Below, piece after piece: positions 19,052 to 30,000 of a DNA stretch of 64,000 nucleotides. Location: NCBI RefSeq assembly GCF_009856605.1, contig NZ_CP047242.1, positions 1,920,001-1,984,000 on the forward strand. The letters run 5' to 3'. The notes beneath the pieces are model-generated. The model made no database searches and had not been told where the DNA came from. It saw only the letters and a program-made list of their open reading frames with translations. The stretch's first letter is position 1; each line of letters begins with the position of its first letter. Origin of the DNA: Trichormus variabilis 0441. Lineage in GTDB: Bacteria; Cyanobacteriota; Cyanobacteriia; Cyanobacteriales; Nostocaceae. Both the position numbers and the translations under genes were made by a program.

Positions 19052-20764
19052 CTACGGATTGGTTACAGCAGCAGAATTATCAGCTTTTTTGAGTGTGAGA
19101 AAAATATCGTAGCGGGTGCTGCGATTATCGCTAACAGCAGTCGTCACACCGATGGAACGCGTTGCAGCTAACAAGGTTTGTTGCTTAGGTATCAGTCTTG
19201 GTAGGGGGAAGTTTTTTGCTGTCTGTTCCACATCCAAGTAAAACTGACCGTTGGTGGGATTCGGTTCTACTGGTACTGTTTGTTGAAATGCCAAACTATT
19301 AGCAAGGGTGTTATTGGGTTTGGGAACAATTTTATCGGTAATGGGAGCGCCTATTGATAGGAAGAAAACGTTTCCATCCAACCAACCGTGGGTAGCCGTG
19401 AGAGTTCCATAGGGGCTAATCCAATTAGTGATGGGTTTACCTGCTACGGTTGCGGGTTGAATTTGGAATTGGTATTGATTTTTCATCACCTCATCTAGCT
19501 GTTTAATGGCTGTTTCAGCTAGTTTGCGTCGGCTTTGACCATCGGAGGTATCATTTGCTTGGATCATTAACACCAAAGCCGCGCGAAAATCTTCCTGTGA
19601 ACTTGGCTTGGGAGTACCTTGAATTAAAGATACAGCAAACTCTCCTCTCATCCACTTGAGTAAATCTCTTTCTAAGTCGAGATTCGTTAGTGATTTAACT
19701 CCACTCCGCAGTTGTTCTGGTGTCACTGGCGCAAGAGGATTACCTTGAGATGTTAAAACGTAGTCACTCCATAAGCGTTGTAAATCTCCCCCAGACAGCA
19801 TCATAATGGTTTCTGCTGGTACACGATTTTGCATATTGCCAGCTTTATTTGTTACTGCCAATACACGCTGACTACGAGGATTGAGCCATGAAACTCCTTT
19901 GATGCGTATCCCTTCTGGCTCTAAAGTTACAGTCCCGGCTAAACCTTGGTTATTTTGCAGTTGTGCTAAAACTTGTGCTGGTAAGCGACGATTAGGAGCA
20001 ATGGCGGCTATTTTTGCAGCGTTGGGGACATTTACATAAAACTGAGCCAAAGGCTGATAACTAGCTACTTTTGGGAAGTTTTCTGCAAAACCGCCTGTTG
20101 TTGCTAAGGTTGTCTTATTTCTATAAGCATCAATTGTTTTTTCTGTGACTTTAATATTGTCGGTAATGACAAGAAAACGCTCGTCTATTAAAGCTGCGGA
20201 GAAGTTTTCCCCCCTTGATCCTTCACTTTGTTTGATAGTAATCCCTTGATAGGTGCTATCTTTCCACTGGGCTTGATTGGGGTTTTTTGGTTGAGCGAAA
20301 ATACTTTTGGCTTTTTGTGGGTTTCTTACTGGTAAAACCATAACCATCGACTGTTGGCTACTTGTTACCTCTGTATTGGTCGATACTGGTTTAATTGCTG
20401 ATTTAACTACCTCAGGAGCTAAAATTGCTAAGGTCACTTCATCCCCTACCCAAGGTTGAATATCTTGCTCGAAGTTGTAACCTTGATTAGTCAGAAAGCG
20501 ATCGCGTAATTGTAACAAATTTTGATTAACTATAGCTTGGCTTTCCTTTGTGCCAAATTTCTGCAATTTCTGCCATTGTTTAGGGTCTGTACTCAGAGAA
20601 ACCGCAAATAAGGCATCTTGCGGAATAATATTTGCCCCTACTAACAAATTTCTCGAAAATGCTTCTCTCTGGCTAAATAACCAGTATCCTGCTGCACCAC
20701 CACCAACTAATAACCCGGCTGCGGAAAGTGTCAGCACTAAAGATGGTTTGTTTCTTTTATTCAT
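19052..20764 (-). CDS. DUF3352 membrane-anchored protein
   Basis: A 570-residue protein with one N-terminal hydrophobic segment (VLTLSAAGLLVGGGAAGYWLF) and a long extracytoplasmic part that fits the cyanobacterial DUF3352 family, judging from FAVSLSTDPKQW, a GDEVTLAIL segment and the later LPLPRLIPKQQTLLAATRSIGV end. Function is unknown. I chose ATG 20764; the frame is open to a TTG at 20890, which would add 42 polar residues before the anchor. It stands alone, downstream of a 660-base gap. Confidence 0.7.
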   Translation of the reverse strand: MNKRNKPSLVLTLSAAGLLVGGGAAGYWLFSQREAFSRNLLVGANIIPQDALFAVSLSTDPKQWQKLQKFGTKESQAIVNQNLLQLRDRFLTNQGYNFEQDIQPWVGDEVTLAILAPEVVKSAIKPVSTNTEVTSSQQSMVMVLPVRNPQKAKSIFAQPKNPNQAQWKDSTYQGITIKQSEGSRGENFSAALIDERFLVITDNIKVTEKTIDAYRNKTTLATTGGFAENFPKVASYQPLAQFYVNVPNAAKIAAIAPNRRLPAQVLAQLQNNQGLAGTVTLEPEGIRIKGVSWLNPRSQRVLAVTNKAGNMQNRVPAETIMMLSGGDLQRLWSDYVLTSQGNPLAPVTPEQLRSGVKSLTNLDLERDLLKWMRGEFAVSLIQGTPKPSSQEDFRAALVLMIQANDTSDGQSRRKLAETAIKQLDEVMKNQYQFQIQPATVAGKPITNWISPYGTLTATHGWLDGNVFFLSIGAPITDKIVPKPNNTLANSLAFQQTVPVEPNPTNGQFYLDVEQTAKNFPLPRLIPKQQTLLAATRSIGVTTAVSDNRSTRYDIFLTLKKADNSAAVTNP

Positions 20765-21424
20765 GGGAACAGACAAAATAGGCGGTGTCACGTCGCTTTG
20801 CTCCGAGTTCAAACTTCGTCCTGGAAAGTTCTGATCGCCTATGGCGGGGCGTACACTATTGATGGAAACATCCGCCCAAACTTTCCGCAAAATGCAAAAT
20901 TAATAAATCATCCTGTAAATGAAATTAAAGGCTTATAAGTAATTCCAAATGAAAGGTATTTATCACACCAAGCATCCTGGCTTTTAGGTTTATCAGCTTT
21001 AGAAGCGTTTTAGTTTATCTTTTTTGCATCGTTAATTAAACCCTACACCTCTTACTTGCAAATGAGTTACTAGCCCAGTTATAACTTCACCGCTACAGCA
21101 CGGTATCAACAAAATACTCAGTTCTAATCAACAGAAGTAAAATCAACATTTTCTATATTTTAAGCACAGTCAATTAGAGTAACATCTTTGTATAAAATTT
21201 TCCAAAAATTATCCTCAAATGTTCTTCTATGTTAGTGAAGCTCCTAGTGAAAAATTGGTTTTTTTAGGCACTCTTTAGAATATAACTAACAGCCAAAAGC
21301 CGCAAGCAATCAGTATCTTGTTTGACATTTAATGTCTATAACCAGATGCAAATTATATATTGTATTGAATTTTAATTAATTTTTAAATTTAATAACTACA
21401 AATTCCCCAGTAATGTCAAAGCTT
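20765..21424. other. AT-rich gap
   Basis: About 660 bases between two minus-strand genes. I see no coding frame, RNA gene or notable repeat. The promoter of the DUF3352 gene should be at the left end of this gap. Confidence 0.5.
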
Positions 21425-22054
21425 TTATACCTTGACATTTATAGAACTTAGTTGCATCGGCCCCAAGTATTTTGTTAAATACGGAGAAAAAACTTCATAA
21501 ATTAAGGTTAAAGGTTGACCGTGATGCCAAAACAGGTAATGGCGACCCCAAAAAGGGCCATCCACTCCAAAACCTGATTGCAGGGCCTGTGAATTTCCGT
21601 AATAAATTCCCCGCACATCTCGATACAACTCCGTGCGAAGACGAGCTAGACTTGCCCAAATAGGTAATGAACGGTTTTGCAAATACTCGTCTACATGACT
21701 GGCTTCCCACCATGACGTTGCATAGGCCAGTCGTTGGCCAGAGGCTGTACGTAGCCATACCTGTCGCCTCAGTCTTGGCGCTGGAACCGATTGGATTAAA
21801 TCCGGCGCACTATCTAAATCCAGACCAATCAATGACATATCAATGACATCGACTTCTGTTGGCTCACCAGTGAGTAATTCTAAATGCCTTGTGGGTGAGC
21901 CATCACCTAAAAGTAGTAGTTGCCACGCTGGAGCCAGCTGAGTGTGAGGCAAACTATGTTTAATTACTTCTTCCCCACCTTGCCAAATTGGAGTGAGGCG
22001 ATGCCATCCGGCTGGCAATGTTGAGTTGTTGCTTGGAGTAAAAGTAGCAGTCAA
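21425..22054 (-). CDS. Chorismate lyase, cyanobacterial type
   Basis: A 209-residue protein of the chorismate pyruvate-lyase family found in cyanobacteria. The enzyme makes 4-hydroxybenzoate, the head-group precursor of plastoquinone. Supporting segments are RRQVWLRTASGQRLAYATSWW, LPIWASLARLRTELYRDVRGI and FGVDGPFWGRHYLFWHHGQPLTLIYEVFSP. The start is a TTG at 22054: an in-frame stop lies 9 bases upstream and the next Met is about 70 residues in. No TTG-specific Shine-Dalgarno is obvious. Confidence 0.82.
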   Translation of the reverse strand: MTATFTPSNNSTLPAGWHRLTPIWQGGEEVIKHSLPHTQLAPAWQLLLLGDGSPTRHLELLTGEPTEVDVIDMSLIGLDLDSAPDLIQSVPAPRLRRQVWLRTASGQRLAYATSWWEASHVDEYLQNRSLPIWASLARLRTELYRDVRGIYYGNSQALQSGFGVDGPFWGRHYLFWHHGQPLTLIYEVFSPYLTKYLGPMQLSSINVKV

Positions 22055-22147
22055 TGTTCTTTACAAAAGTTCACCTATTTATATAAAAGCACAAAAAATT
22101 AATTAGTTGTTAGTTATCCGTTGTTAGTTGTCCGTTGTCCGTTGTTA

Positions 22148-22209
22148 GTAGGGGCGGGTTTACAAATATCTTCGCTCTTGGGCGATGATCTTCATAAACC
22201 CGCCCCTAC
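22148..22209. repeat. Inverted-repeat element (MITE-like)
   Basis: Terminal 15-base perfect inverted repeats (GTAGGGGCGGGTTTA / TAAACCCGCCCCTAC) enclose about 32 bases. This dispersed hairpin element is typical of Nostoc-type genomes. Confidence 0.75.
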
Positions 22210-22317
22210 AGTTGCCCCTCTTCCTCTCCTCCAGCCAATAATTAGAAAGGTCAGTAGTCAAAAATTTATCACTTTTGACCACTGACCTTTCTAAGATTGA
22301 CTATAGTCACTAAAAAA

Positions 22318-22398
22318 TGCGGATGGCGAGACTCGAACTCGCAAGGCAAAGCCACACGCACCTCAAGCGTGCGCGTATACCAATTCCGCCACATCCGC
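22318..22398 (-). tRNA. tRNA-Leu (GAG)
   Basis: An 81-base type II tRNA. The acceptor stem GCGGATG pairs with CATCCGC, the D arm contains GGCGGAATTGGTA, the anticodon stem CACGC/GCGTG holds loop TTGAGGT with anticodon GAG, a long variable arm follows, and the T arm holds GTTCGAGTC. The discriminator is A and CCA is not encoded. A T run follows directly and may terminate transcription. Confidence 0.95.
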
Positions 22399-22797
22399 AC
22401 GGGTTGTACAAGAAGATATACTAGCACAAAAAAATTGCATAAAACAAGGTAAAACTATATTTGCCAAACTTTATGGAAAATTTATTCTGCTAAATATACA
22501 AATTTCCCGAAGGAGGATACGAGACTAACAGAAATGTAGTATCGCCACAAGTGATATTAAAGGGGGTATGGGGGTTTTCTTCCCTTACACCCTTAAACCC
22601 TCACACCCCACCTCTATGAAAAATCTTGTTGGTAAGTTCGTTTCCTGCAATTTATTTAAAGATGAGCCTGGGGTATCTCCTGTCATAATTTGAGATGAAG
22701 CGATGCCTAAGGCGGGCTACGCCTAAGCGCTAAAAGCAACTTGGATGGGAGACAATTTCTATCTACTGGTACTGATACTGATATCGAAAACTAGAAA
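22399..22797. other. Gap upstream of accC
   Basis: About 400 bases between tRNA-Leu (minus) and accC (plus). It contains a short inverted sequence (gcctaaggcgggctacgcctaagcgc, near 22703) of repetitive type. The accC promoter is expected near the right end. No gene is seen. Confidence 0.5.
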
Positions 22798-24141
22798 ATG
22801 AAGTTTGACAAAATATTAATTGCCAATCGGGGAGAAATAGCGCTTCGCATTCTCCGCGCCTGTGAGGAAATGGGGATTGCGACGATCGCAGTTCACTCGA
22901 CTGTTGACCGGAATGCTCTTCATGTCCAACTTGCTGACGAAGCGGTTTGTATTGGCGAACCTGCTAGCGCTAAAAGTTATTTGAATATTCCCAATATTAT
23001 TGCTGCGGCTTTAACGCGCAATGCCAGTGCTATTCATCCTGGGTATGGCTTTTTATCTGAAAATGCCAAATTTGCGGAAATCTGTGCCGACCACCACATT
23101 GCGTTTATCGGCCCTACCCCAGAAGCTATCCGCTTGATGGGGGACAAATCCACAGCCAAGGAAACCATGCAAAAGGCTGGTGTACCTACAGTACCGGGTA
23201 GTGAGGGTTTGGTAGAGACGGAGCAAGAAGGATTAGAACTGGCGAAAGATATCGGCTACCCAGTAATGATCAAAGCCACAGCTGGTGGTGGCGGCCGGGG
23301 TATGCGACTGGTGCGATCGCCAGATGAATTTGTCAAACTTTTCTTAGCCGCCCAAGGTGAAGCAGGTGCAGCCTTTGGTAATGCTGGCGTTTATATTGAA
23401 AAATTTATTGAACGTCCGCGCCACATTGAATTTCAAATTTTGGCTGATAGTTACGGCAATGTCATTCACTTGGGTGAGCGGGATTGCTCAATTCAGCGCC
23501 GTAACCAAAAGTTACTAGAAGAAGCCCCCAGTCCAGCCCTGGACTCAGACCTACGGGAGAAAATGGGACAAGCTGCGGTGAAAGCGGCTCAGTTTATTAA
23601 TTACACCGGGGCAGGTACTATCGAGTTTCTTCTAGATAGATCCGGTCAGTTTTACTTTATGGAGATGAACACCCGGATTCAGGTAGAACATCCCGTAACT
23701 GAGATGGTTACTGGAGTGGATTTATTAGTTGAGCAAATCAGAATTGCCCAAGGGGAAAGACTTAGACTAACTCAAGACCAAGTAGTTTTACGCGGTCATG
23801 CGATCGAATGTCGCATCAATGCCGAAGACCCAGACCACGATTTCCGCCCAGCTCCCGGACGCATTAGCGGTTATCTTCCCCCTGGTGGTCCTGGTGTGCG
23901 GATTGACTCCCACGTTTACACCGATTACCAAATTCCGCCCTACTACGATTCCCTAATTGGTAAGTTGATCGTTTGGGGACCTGATCGCGCTACTGCCATT
24001 AACCGCATGAAACGCGCCCTCAGAGAATGCGCCATCACCGGATTACCTACAACAATTGGGTTTCATCAAAGAATTATGGAAAATACCCAATTTTTACAAG
24101 GTAACGTGTCTACTAGCTTTGTGCAGGAGATGAATAAATAG
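22798..24141 (+). CDS. accC: Acetyl-CoA carboxylase, biotin carboxylase subunit
   Basis: A 447-residue ATP-grasp enzyme that carboxylates the biotin of the carrier AccB in the first step of fatty acid synthesis. The N-terminal biotin carboxylase fold ([19 protein letters not shown]), the glycine-rich ATP loop ([14 protein letters not shown]), the metal/ATP site ([18 protein letters not shown]) and the C-terminal domain ([12 protein letters not shown]) are all intact. The length is standard. It appears monocistronic and is followed by palindromic repeats before the convergent YggT gene. Confidence 0.97.
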   Translation: MKFDKILIANRGEIALRILRACEEMGIATIAVHSTVDRNALHVQLADEAVCIGEPASAKSYLNIPNIIAAALTRNASAIHPGYGFLSENAKFAEICADHHIAFIGPTPEAIRLMGDKSTAKETMQKAGVPTVPGSEGLVETEQEGLELAKDIGYPVMIKATAGGGGRGMRLVRSPDEFVKLFLAAQGEAGAAFGNAGVYIEKFIERPRHIEFQILADSYGNVIHLGERDCSIQRRNQKLLEEAPSPALDSDLREKMGQAAVKAAQFINYTGAGTIEFLLDRSGQFYFMEMNTRIQVEHPVTEMVTGVDLLVEQIRIAQGERLRLTQDQVVLRGHAIECRINAEDPDHDFRPAPGRISGYLPPGGPGVRIDSHVYTDYQIPPYYDSLIGKLIVWGPDRATAINRMKRALRECAITGLPTTIGFHQRIMENTQFLQGNVSTSFVQEMNK

Positions 24142-24163
24142 GGTAATGGGTAATAGGGTTTTA

Positions 24164-24345
24164 ATCACCCTCCGGGTGAAGCTCCTCACGTCGCTACCCT
24201 TCGGGTTCGGCAGTTCGCAACCGACGGAAACCGCCAGGACTGCGACTGCCTCACCGCTACGCTAACACCAGTTCTCTACGGTACTCCTCCGGAGAAGCTA
24301 GTTACGGGTCAGCGTCTCGTCAGTGAGGGAAACCATCCTACAGGA
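24164..24345. repeat. Palindrome-rich intergenic repeat
   Basis: About 180 GC-rich bases between convergent genes, made of small palindromes (CACCCTCCGGGTG, ACCCTTCGGGT, CTCCTCCGGAGAAG). The composition contrasts with the AT-rich gaps elsewhere. It looks like a cluster of dispersed Nostoc repeats and could also work as a bidirectional terminator. Confidence 0.6.
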
Positions 24346-24369
24346 CTGGAATCACCAATTATCAATACC

Positions 24370-24663
24370 CTAACTCATCCGCGCCAACATCGTCAGTAAT
24401 CCTTGCTGGCCTAGAAGAACTTCTCGCAGCAGGCTAAAAATACCAACACATACAATGGGGGTGATATCAACACCGCCGATAGGTGGGATGATTTTTCGCA
24501 AGGGTATGAGAAATGGTTCAGTGGGCCAAGCAATTAAGTTGAAGGGCAAACGGTTCAGATCGACTTGCGGATACCAGGTCAGAATGATACGGAAAATAAA
24601 CAGAAATGTCATCACTCCCAACACAGGGCCAAGAATCCAAACGCTCAGGTTAACACCAGTCAT
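24370..24663 (-). CDS. YggT (Ycf19-like) family membrane protein
   Basis: A 97-residue protein with two hydrophobic helices around the conserved segment FRIILTWYPQVDLNRLPF, followed by PTEPFLIPLRKIIPPIGGVDITPIV, the hallmark of the YggT family. In plants and cyanobacteria relatives take part in thylakoid or nucleoid distribution and cytochrome b6f assembly; the exact role here is unknown. It is convergent with accC and divergent from psbX. Confidence 0.88.
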   Translation of the reverse strand: MTGVNLSVWILGPVLGVMTFLFIFRIILTWYPQVDLNRLPFNLIAWPTEPFLIPLRKIIPPIGGVDITPIVCVGIFSLLREVLLGQQGLLTMLARMS

Positions 24664-24929
24664 CGGTCTAAGCTACTATTTTGTGAATTTACAAAAAACT
24701 GCAACCAAAAGCTGAAAATTTTAAGCTTTGTAAAGCATTTTCTCTCCAATTCTAACTAAATGCGGCCACTTAATGACTGTGCATCAAAAGCAATTAGGCA
24801 AGAGGCAGGAGGCAGGAGAAGTAACTAATGACAACTGACAACTGACAACCGACTATTAACTATAGGCTTCTCAAGGAAGTAATACACCATTAGAATTATG
24901 ATGAAGAGTGTAAAAAAAGGTTTAGATCC

Positions 24930-25049
24930 ATGACGCCTTCTTTATCAAATTTTCTTTGGAGTTTGGCTTGGGGTACTTTAATTGTCGTTATCCCTGCTAC
25001 TGTTGGTTTGATTTTCATCAGCCAAAAAGATAAAATCCAGCGTTCATAG
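24930..25049 (+). CDS. psbX: Photosystem II protein PsbX
   Basis: A 39-residue single-helix protein ([20 protein letters not shown]... ending [11 protein letters not shown]) that matches PsbX closely. PsbX is a small subunit at the periphery of photosystem II near cytochrome b559 and the secondary quinone site. The ATG at 24930 gives the expected length. It lies upstream of ycf66 on the same strand, an adjacency often seen in cyanobacteria, though 400 bases separate them here. Confidence 0.95.
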   Translation: MTPSLSNFLWSLAWGTLIVVIPATVGLIFISQKDKIQRS

Positions 25050-25451
25050 TATTTGGGGAGTTGTTTAGACTCTCACAACTGTTTGTCTGTCAGCAGTCCC
25101 CATTCCACCGCAGGCGAAAACCCCTGCTATTGGAAGCAAGGTATACTAAGCTGGCAGACCCAAGCTTTTTTAGCTTTGGTTAAAAATCTCCACTCACAAA
25201 GAGATAAAGATTTTGTCAGTGATCTGTAATCAGTGGTCAAAAATGTTTTAAGAGCGCCAACAAGGAAGGTTTTAAAGCAGAATCAAAAGTAACTAGCAAC
25301 TGACAAGTAACAACTGACACGCGTAGCGCAGTAAATAGCTTCAGAGCTTCTGGGTCAGATGCTTTGAAGCTTAAATATTATATTGTGATTGTTTAGAGTA
25401 GTGATTTTAAGTGTGACTCGCTAACATAGATTTGATATTGGGAAAAGAACA
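25050..25451. other. Gap psbX - ycf66
   Basis: About 400 bases. A possible hairpin CCAAGCT...AGCTTTGG at 25162-25181 and STRR-like caactgaca copies near 25295-25320 are visible. No additional gene is supported. Confidence 0.45.
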
Positions 25452-26357
25452 ATGCTAAATTTTGGGCTGAACTCAGCCAGTGTTCTGGCTCAGGTGAATT
25501 TTGGAACGAACTCAGCCAGTATTCTAGGAATTTTCCTGGCTGTGGCTGGGGCAGCGCTGTATTTTCTCCGCACTGTGCGTCCGGAACTGTCAAGAGATCA
25601 GGATATATTTTTTGCAGCAGTGGGCTTATTGTGTGGTTTCATTCTTATTTTCCAAGGATGGCGGTTAGACCCGATTTTGCAATTTGGTCAGCTGCTTTTA
25701 GTCGGTACAACTGTATTTTTTGCGGTTGAAAGTATTCGTCTGCGGAGTATAGCGACTCAACAAGCGAAACGTAACACCCCGATTGTGGATGATGAACGAC
25801 CAGTCAGCAAAAATTATTCTTACAACCGACGGAAATATGAGGCTGAGGTAGAAGACGATTATGCTCCTTTACCTTATGAAGATGAGGAAGAGGAAGAACG
25901 TCCAGTACGTGCCAGAATTCGTCCCAGTAGAGAAGACCGTTCCTCTCGTGATAACTATTATGAGGAACAACCGCCCCGCAAGGAACGCCGTAACACCACT
26001 GATAGACAGGAACCAACGGATAAACCACGCCGCCGTCCTACCAATCGCCCAACAACTAGAACGTCAGAAAGCTATGAACAAGAAGATTGGGGTTCTGCTT
26101 CCAGGCAAGTTGATGATTGGGAAAGTTCTAGTAGTGAAGTGAGAAGACCTTCTCGCCGGGGCAATAATAATCCCCGCCCAGAAGTAGATGAGGATGTGCA
26201 ACCCAGACCGAGAAAGCGTCGTCCACCGGCGGATACAAGTTCTTCCCGTAGAGAACCTCAAGATGATGAAGCTATCCCAACTGATTACGTACCGTACAAA
26301 CCCATAGATCAGTCAGATGAAGATTCAGAGAACTCGACAAATTTTGATGATATCTAA
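25452..26357 (+). CDS. ycf66: Ycf66 family protein
   Basis: A 301-residue protein whose first 100 residues match Ycf66: an N-terminal ASILGIFLAVAGAALYFLRTVRPELSRDQD segment, then two further hydrophobic helices (FFAAVGLLCGFILIFQGWRLDP and LLLVGTTVFFAVESIRLR). The rest (about 110-301) is a highly charged, Arg/Glu/Pro-rich, disordered tail. Ycf66 is conserved in cyanobacteria and some plastids, and its molecular role is unknown. An AAAAGAAC stretch precedes the ATG. The position near psbX is consistent with a thylakoid-related function. Confidence 0.88.
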   Translation: MLNFGLNSASVLAQVNFGTNSASILGIFLAVAGAALYFLRTVRPELSRDQDIFFAAVGLLCGFILIFQGWRLDPILQFGQLLLVGTTVFFAVESIRLRSIATQQAKRNTPIVDDERPVSKNYSYNRRKYEAEVEDDYAPLPYEDEEEEERPVRARIRPSREDRSSRDNYYEEQPPRKERRNTTDRQEPTDKPRRRPTNRPTTRTSESYEQEDWGSASRQVDDWESSSSEVRRPSRRGNNNPRPEVDEDVQPRPRKRRPPADTSSSRREPQDDEAIPTDYVPYKPIDQSDEDSENSTNFDDI

Positions 26358-26411
26358 AGCACTCTGGATGGATGTAAGCTTATAGGCGACGGAAACCAGT
26401 AAAGATTTGAG

Positions 26412-26972
26412 GTGAAAAAATTTACTTCTCAGTTCTGGCTCCAAAGACCAATTCATTGGAGCCTAGTTTTTGGCTTGGCGAGTTTGCTTGGCTCTTGTGG
26501 TTCTGGTGATATCCCCCTTGGGCCTACTTCCCTCAATAGTCGCTACACAGAAGAGCAACCAGCCTTAAGTGGCAATGGTCGTTTTTTAGCATTTATTTCT
26601 AATAGGAATGGTGTTCATCAGTTACTTGTGTATGATTTACAACAACAAAGTTTTATTCGGACACCAGGATTAAACCGACCGGAGACAATTACCGAAAGTC
26701 CCAGTTTGAGCTACACCGGGCGGTACATTGTTTACATGACTAGTGACCAAGGTAGACCTGTTGTAGCTCTTTACGATCGCGCCATTCAACAATCACAAAT
26801 CATTACCCCCACCTATCGCGGTTGGGTAAGGAATCCGGGTATTAGTCCAGATGGACGTTATGTTGTCTTTGAAACTGCCGCCCGTGGACAATGGGATATC
26901 GAAGTCTTAGACAGGGGGCCGAATATTGAGTTAGATATTCCGAATGGAGCAACAGTGAATCAGCCATCATAA
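26412..26972 (+). CDS. TolB-like lipoprotein with three PD40-type repeats
   Basis: A 186-residue protein with an N-terminal signal region ending in a lipobox-like ASLLGSC. Three repeats of about 45 residues follow, each containing a (D/N)GR(Y/F)(I/L/V)(A/V)F-type strand (SGNGRFLAFIS, TGRYIVYMT, PDGRYVVFET). These are beta-propeller repeats of the TolB/PD40 type, but three blades are too few for a closed propeller. The GTG start at 26412 gives a proper signal peptide. A paralogue lies at 30387, on the other side of the GAF kinase. Likely envelope-anchored; function unknown. Confidence 0.75.
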   Translation: MKKFTSQFWLQRPIHWSLVFGLASLLGSCGSGDIPLGPTSLNSRYTEEQPALSGNGRFLAFISNRNGVHQLLVYDLQQQSFIRTPGLNRPETITESPSLSYTGRYIVYMTSDQGRPVVALYDRAIQQSQIITPTYRGWVRNPGISPDGRYVVFETAARGQWDIEVLDRGPNIELDIPNGATVNQPS

Positions 26973-27090
26973 GAGGGGGAGCAAAGGCGAAAGAAACTGA
27001 TAATCCTGATCCTGGCTCAAAATTGAATCATTGAAGTTTTATTATTCCCTGAATTTTCAAGCTGTGATCTGAAAATTAAATTTGGGAAAG

Positions 27091-30000
27091 ATGAAACTAG
27101 GTGTTTCATTTTTCTCAATATCTATGATAAGAAACTCTTATGAGCCGCCCAACCCTTCAGATTTGCCAGATTGTCACAACCAGCTACGCCTGACAGCACA
27201 GTATCAGAAAATATTGGTGAGAATTCTGGCTAAAATTCGCTCATCGGTAAACATAGAATCTTTGTGCCGGACTTCTTGTCAAGATATTTGTGGGCAATTG
27301 CAGATTGAGCGATTAGCTATTTACCGCTTCAACAGTGATTGGAGCGGTAGTTTTATCAATCGTTTTGGCTTTGCAGAACCACCTTGGGATAAACTCACTG
27401 CTTTTGGACAGGACTTGGTGTGGCAAGATTCCCATTTGCAAGAAACTCAAGGGGGGCGATATCGCAAAAATGAGCCGTTTGCTACGGCTGATATTTACGA
27501 TGCAGGACACTCTCGTTGTCATATTGAGGTGTTAGAACAATTTCAGATTCGAGCATATGCGATCGCTCCGATTGTCGTTGGTGCAAAACTGTGGGGTCTA
27601 CTAGCGGCCTATCAGCACTCTGCGCCTCGACAATGGCATCAAAACGAGGTGGAATTTATAGCCCAAGCCGCTAGCTATTTGGGTGTAGCAATGCAGCAGG
27701 AAGAAATCATCAAGGAAGCCAAACAACGTACAGTAGAATTGCAAGATGCTATTGCCAGGCAACGAGCTTTGATGGAAGTTGTAGGCAATATTCGCTCATC
27801 TATCAATACGGAAATTATTTTAAACACAGCTTGCCAAGAATTGTGCAAACTTCTGAAGCTAGAACGGGCAGCAGTTTATCGCTTTAATGAAGATTGGAGC
27901 GGTGAATTTGTCAGTCAATTTGGGATGGTAGAAACACAGTGGCACAGAATCAGCCCCTTTGGCAAAAATCTGGTTTGGGATGATACCTACCTCCAAGAAA
28001 CCAAAGGTGGGCGTTACCGCCATAACGAAACTTTTGCGGTTAATGATATCTATGAGGCTGGACATACACGCTGTCATATTGACATTCTTGAGCAATTCAA
28101 GATTTATGCCTATGCTTTAGCACCAATTTTCATCGGTAAAAAACTGTGGGGACTCATAGCAGCTTATCAACACACTGGCCCACGAGAATGGGCAAATTAT
28201 GAAGTGGAGTTTCTCGGACAGGTGGGCGCGCAATTAGGGGTGGCAATTCAGCAAGCGGAGAATTTAGCCCAATCGAAACAACAGGCTGATGCTCTGCAAA
28301 ATGCGATCGCTCGGCAACGCGCCCTCACAGAAGTAGTGGGAAAAATCCGCTCTTCCCTAGATATTAATTTAATCTTGAAAACCACCTGCCAAGAAGTATG
28401 TAAAATGCTACGAATTGAGCGGGTAGGAGTTTATCGCTTTAATCCTGACTGGAGTGGTGAATTCGTCAGTAATTTCGGTATGGTGGAGGCGCAATGGGAC
28501 AGCATTAACCCCTTTGGCCAAAATCTGGTTTGGGAGGACACCCACCTCCAAGAAACCAAAGGGGGACGCTATCGCAACAACGAAAATTTTGCAGTCAACG
28601 ACATTTACCAAGTCGGACACTCACGCTGTCACTTAGATATTCTGGAGCAGTTTAAGATTCGAGCTTATGCCTTAACCCCAATTTTTGTCGGACGGAATCT
28701 GTGGGGACTGCTGGCCGCCTATCAACATTCTGCACCGCGCCAGTGGGATATTGTAGAAGTAGAATTTTTGGGACAAGTAGCTAGTCAACTGGGAGTGGCG
28801 TTGCAAAGTTCTCAAATGATGAGCCAAATTCAAACCCGTGCTGATGAACTGCAAAAATCGGCTGAACAGCGCCGAATTTTATTTGATTTGGTTGTCAAAA
28901 TCCGAGAATCTTTGGATTTAGAGGCAATTTTGAAAAATACTGTGCAGGAAGTGAGGCGATCGCTGCAAGCAGACCGAGTCGGCATCTTTCGCTTTGATTC
29001 TGATCAGGGTTTTTGTAGTGGTGAATTTATTGCTGAAGATGTGTTACCCAAGTTTGATTCTGCTCTAGCTGTGAAGGTGCAAGACTATTGCTTCGGTGAC
29101 CATTATGCACCTCAATATCGCCAAGGGCAAGTACAAGTAATTTCCGATGTCAACAGTGTTGGCTCTAAGGTACCCCATCTGGATGTGATTGAGCAATTCC
29201 AAGTCAAAGCTCAGATTATTGTGCCATTGATGGAAGGTGATAATCTGTGGGGATTATTATGTATTCACCAATGCACTCATCCACGTCATTGGGAAGAAGA
29301 CGAATTGGAATTTGTCACTCAAATAGCAGCTCAACTCAGTGTGGCACTACATCAAGCTAACTTGTTCCAACAATCGAGCTTGCTTGGTGAGACTCGTGCA
29401 GAAGCAAATCAACTTGCCCAAACACTGAAGGAACTCCGCACTGCCCAAATGCAAATTATCCACGCTGAAAAAATGGCCAGTTTGGGGCAGTTGGTAGCAG
29501 GAGTTGCCCACGAGATTAATAATCCAATTAATTTTATTCACGGCAATTTAGAACACGCCCATCAATATACCCAAGAGTTGCTGCGTTATGTGAAACTTTA
29601 TCAGCACTATCACCCCAATGCAGCTCCGGAAATACAAGAGTTTTTCCAGCAAGCCGAAATCGAGTTTTTATTTGAGGACTTACCTAACTTATTCCAGTCA
29701 ATGCAGGTAGGTACTCAGCGCATTCAGGAAATTGTCACCTCTTTACGTAGCTTCTCACGCCTAGACGAAGCTGACTTCAAAACAGCAAATATTCATGAAT
29801 GTATCGACAGCACTTTGATGATTTTACAACATCGCTTAAAGCCCTCCGCTGATAGCCACGCCATTCATGTGACCAAGGACTATGATGATTTACCTCTCAT
29901 AGAGTGCTATCCCGGTCAATTAAACCAGGTATTTATGAATTTGCTGTCTAATGCCATTGATGCCTTAGAAGAACGGGAAGCCAAGCTATCTCCTGAAGTA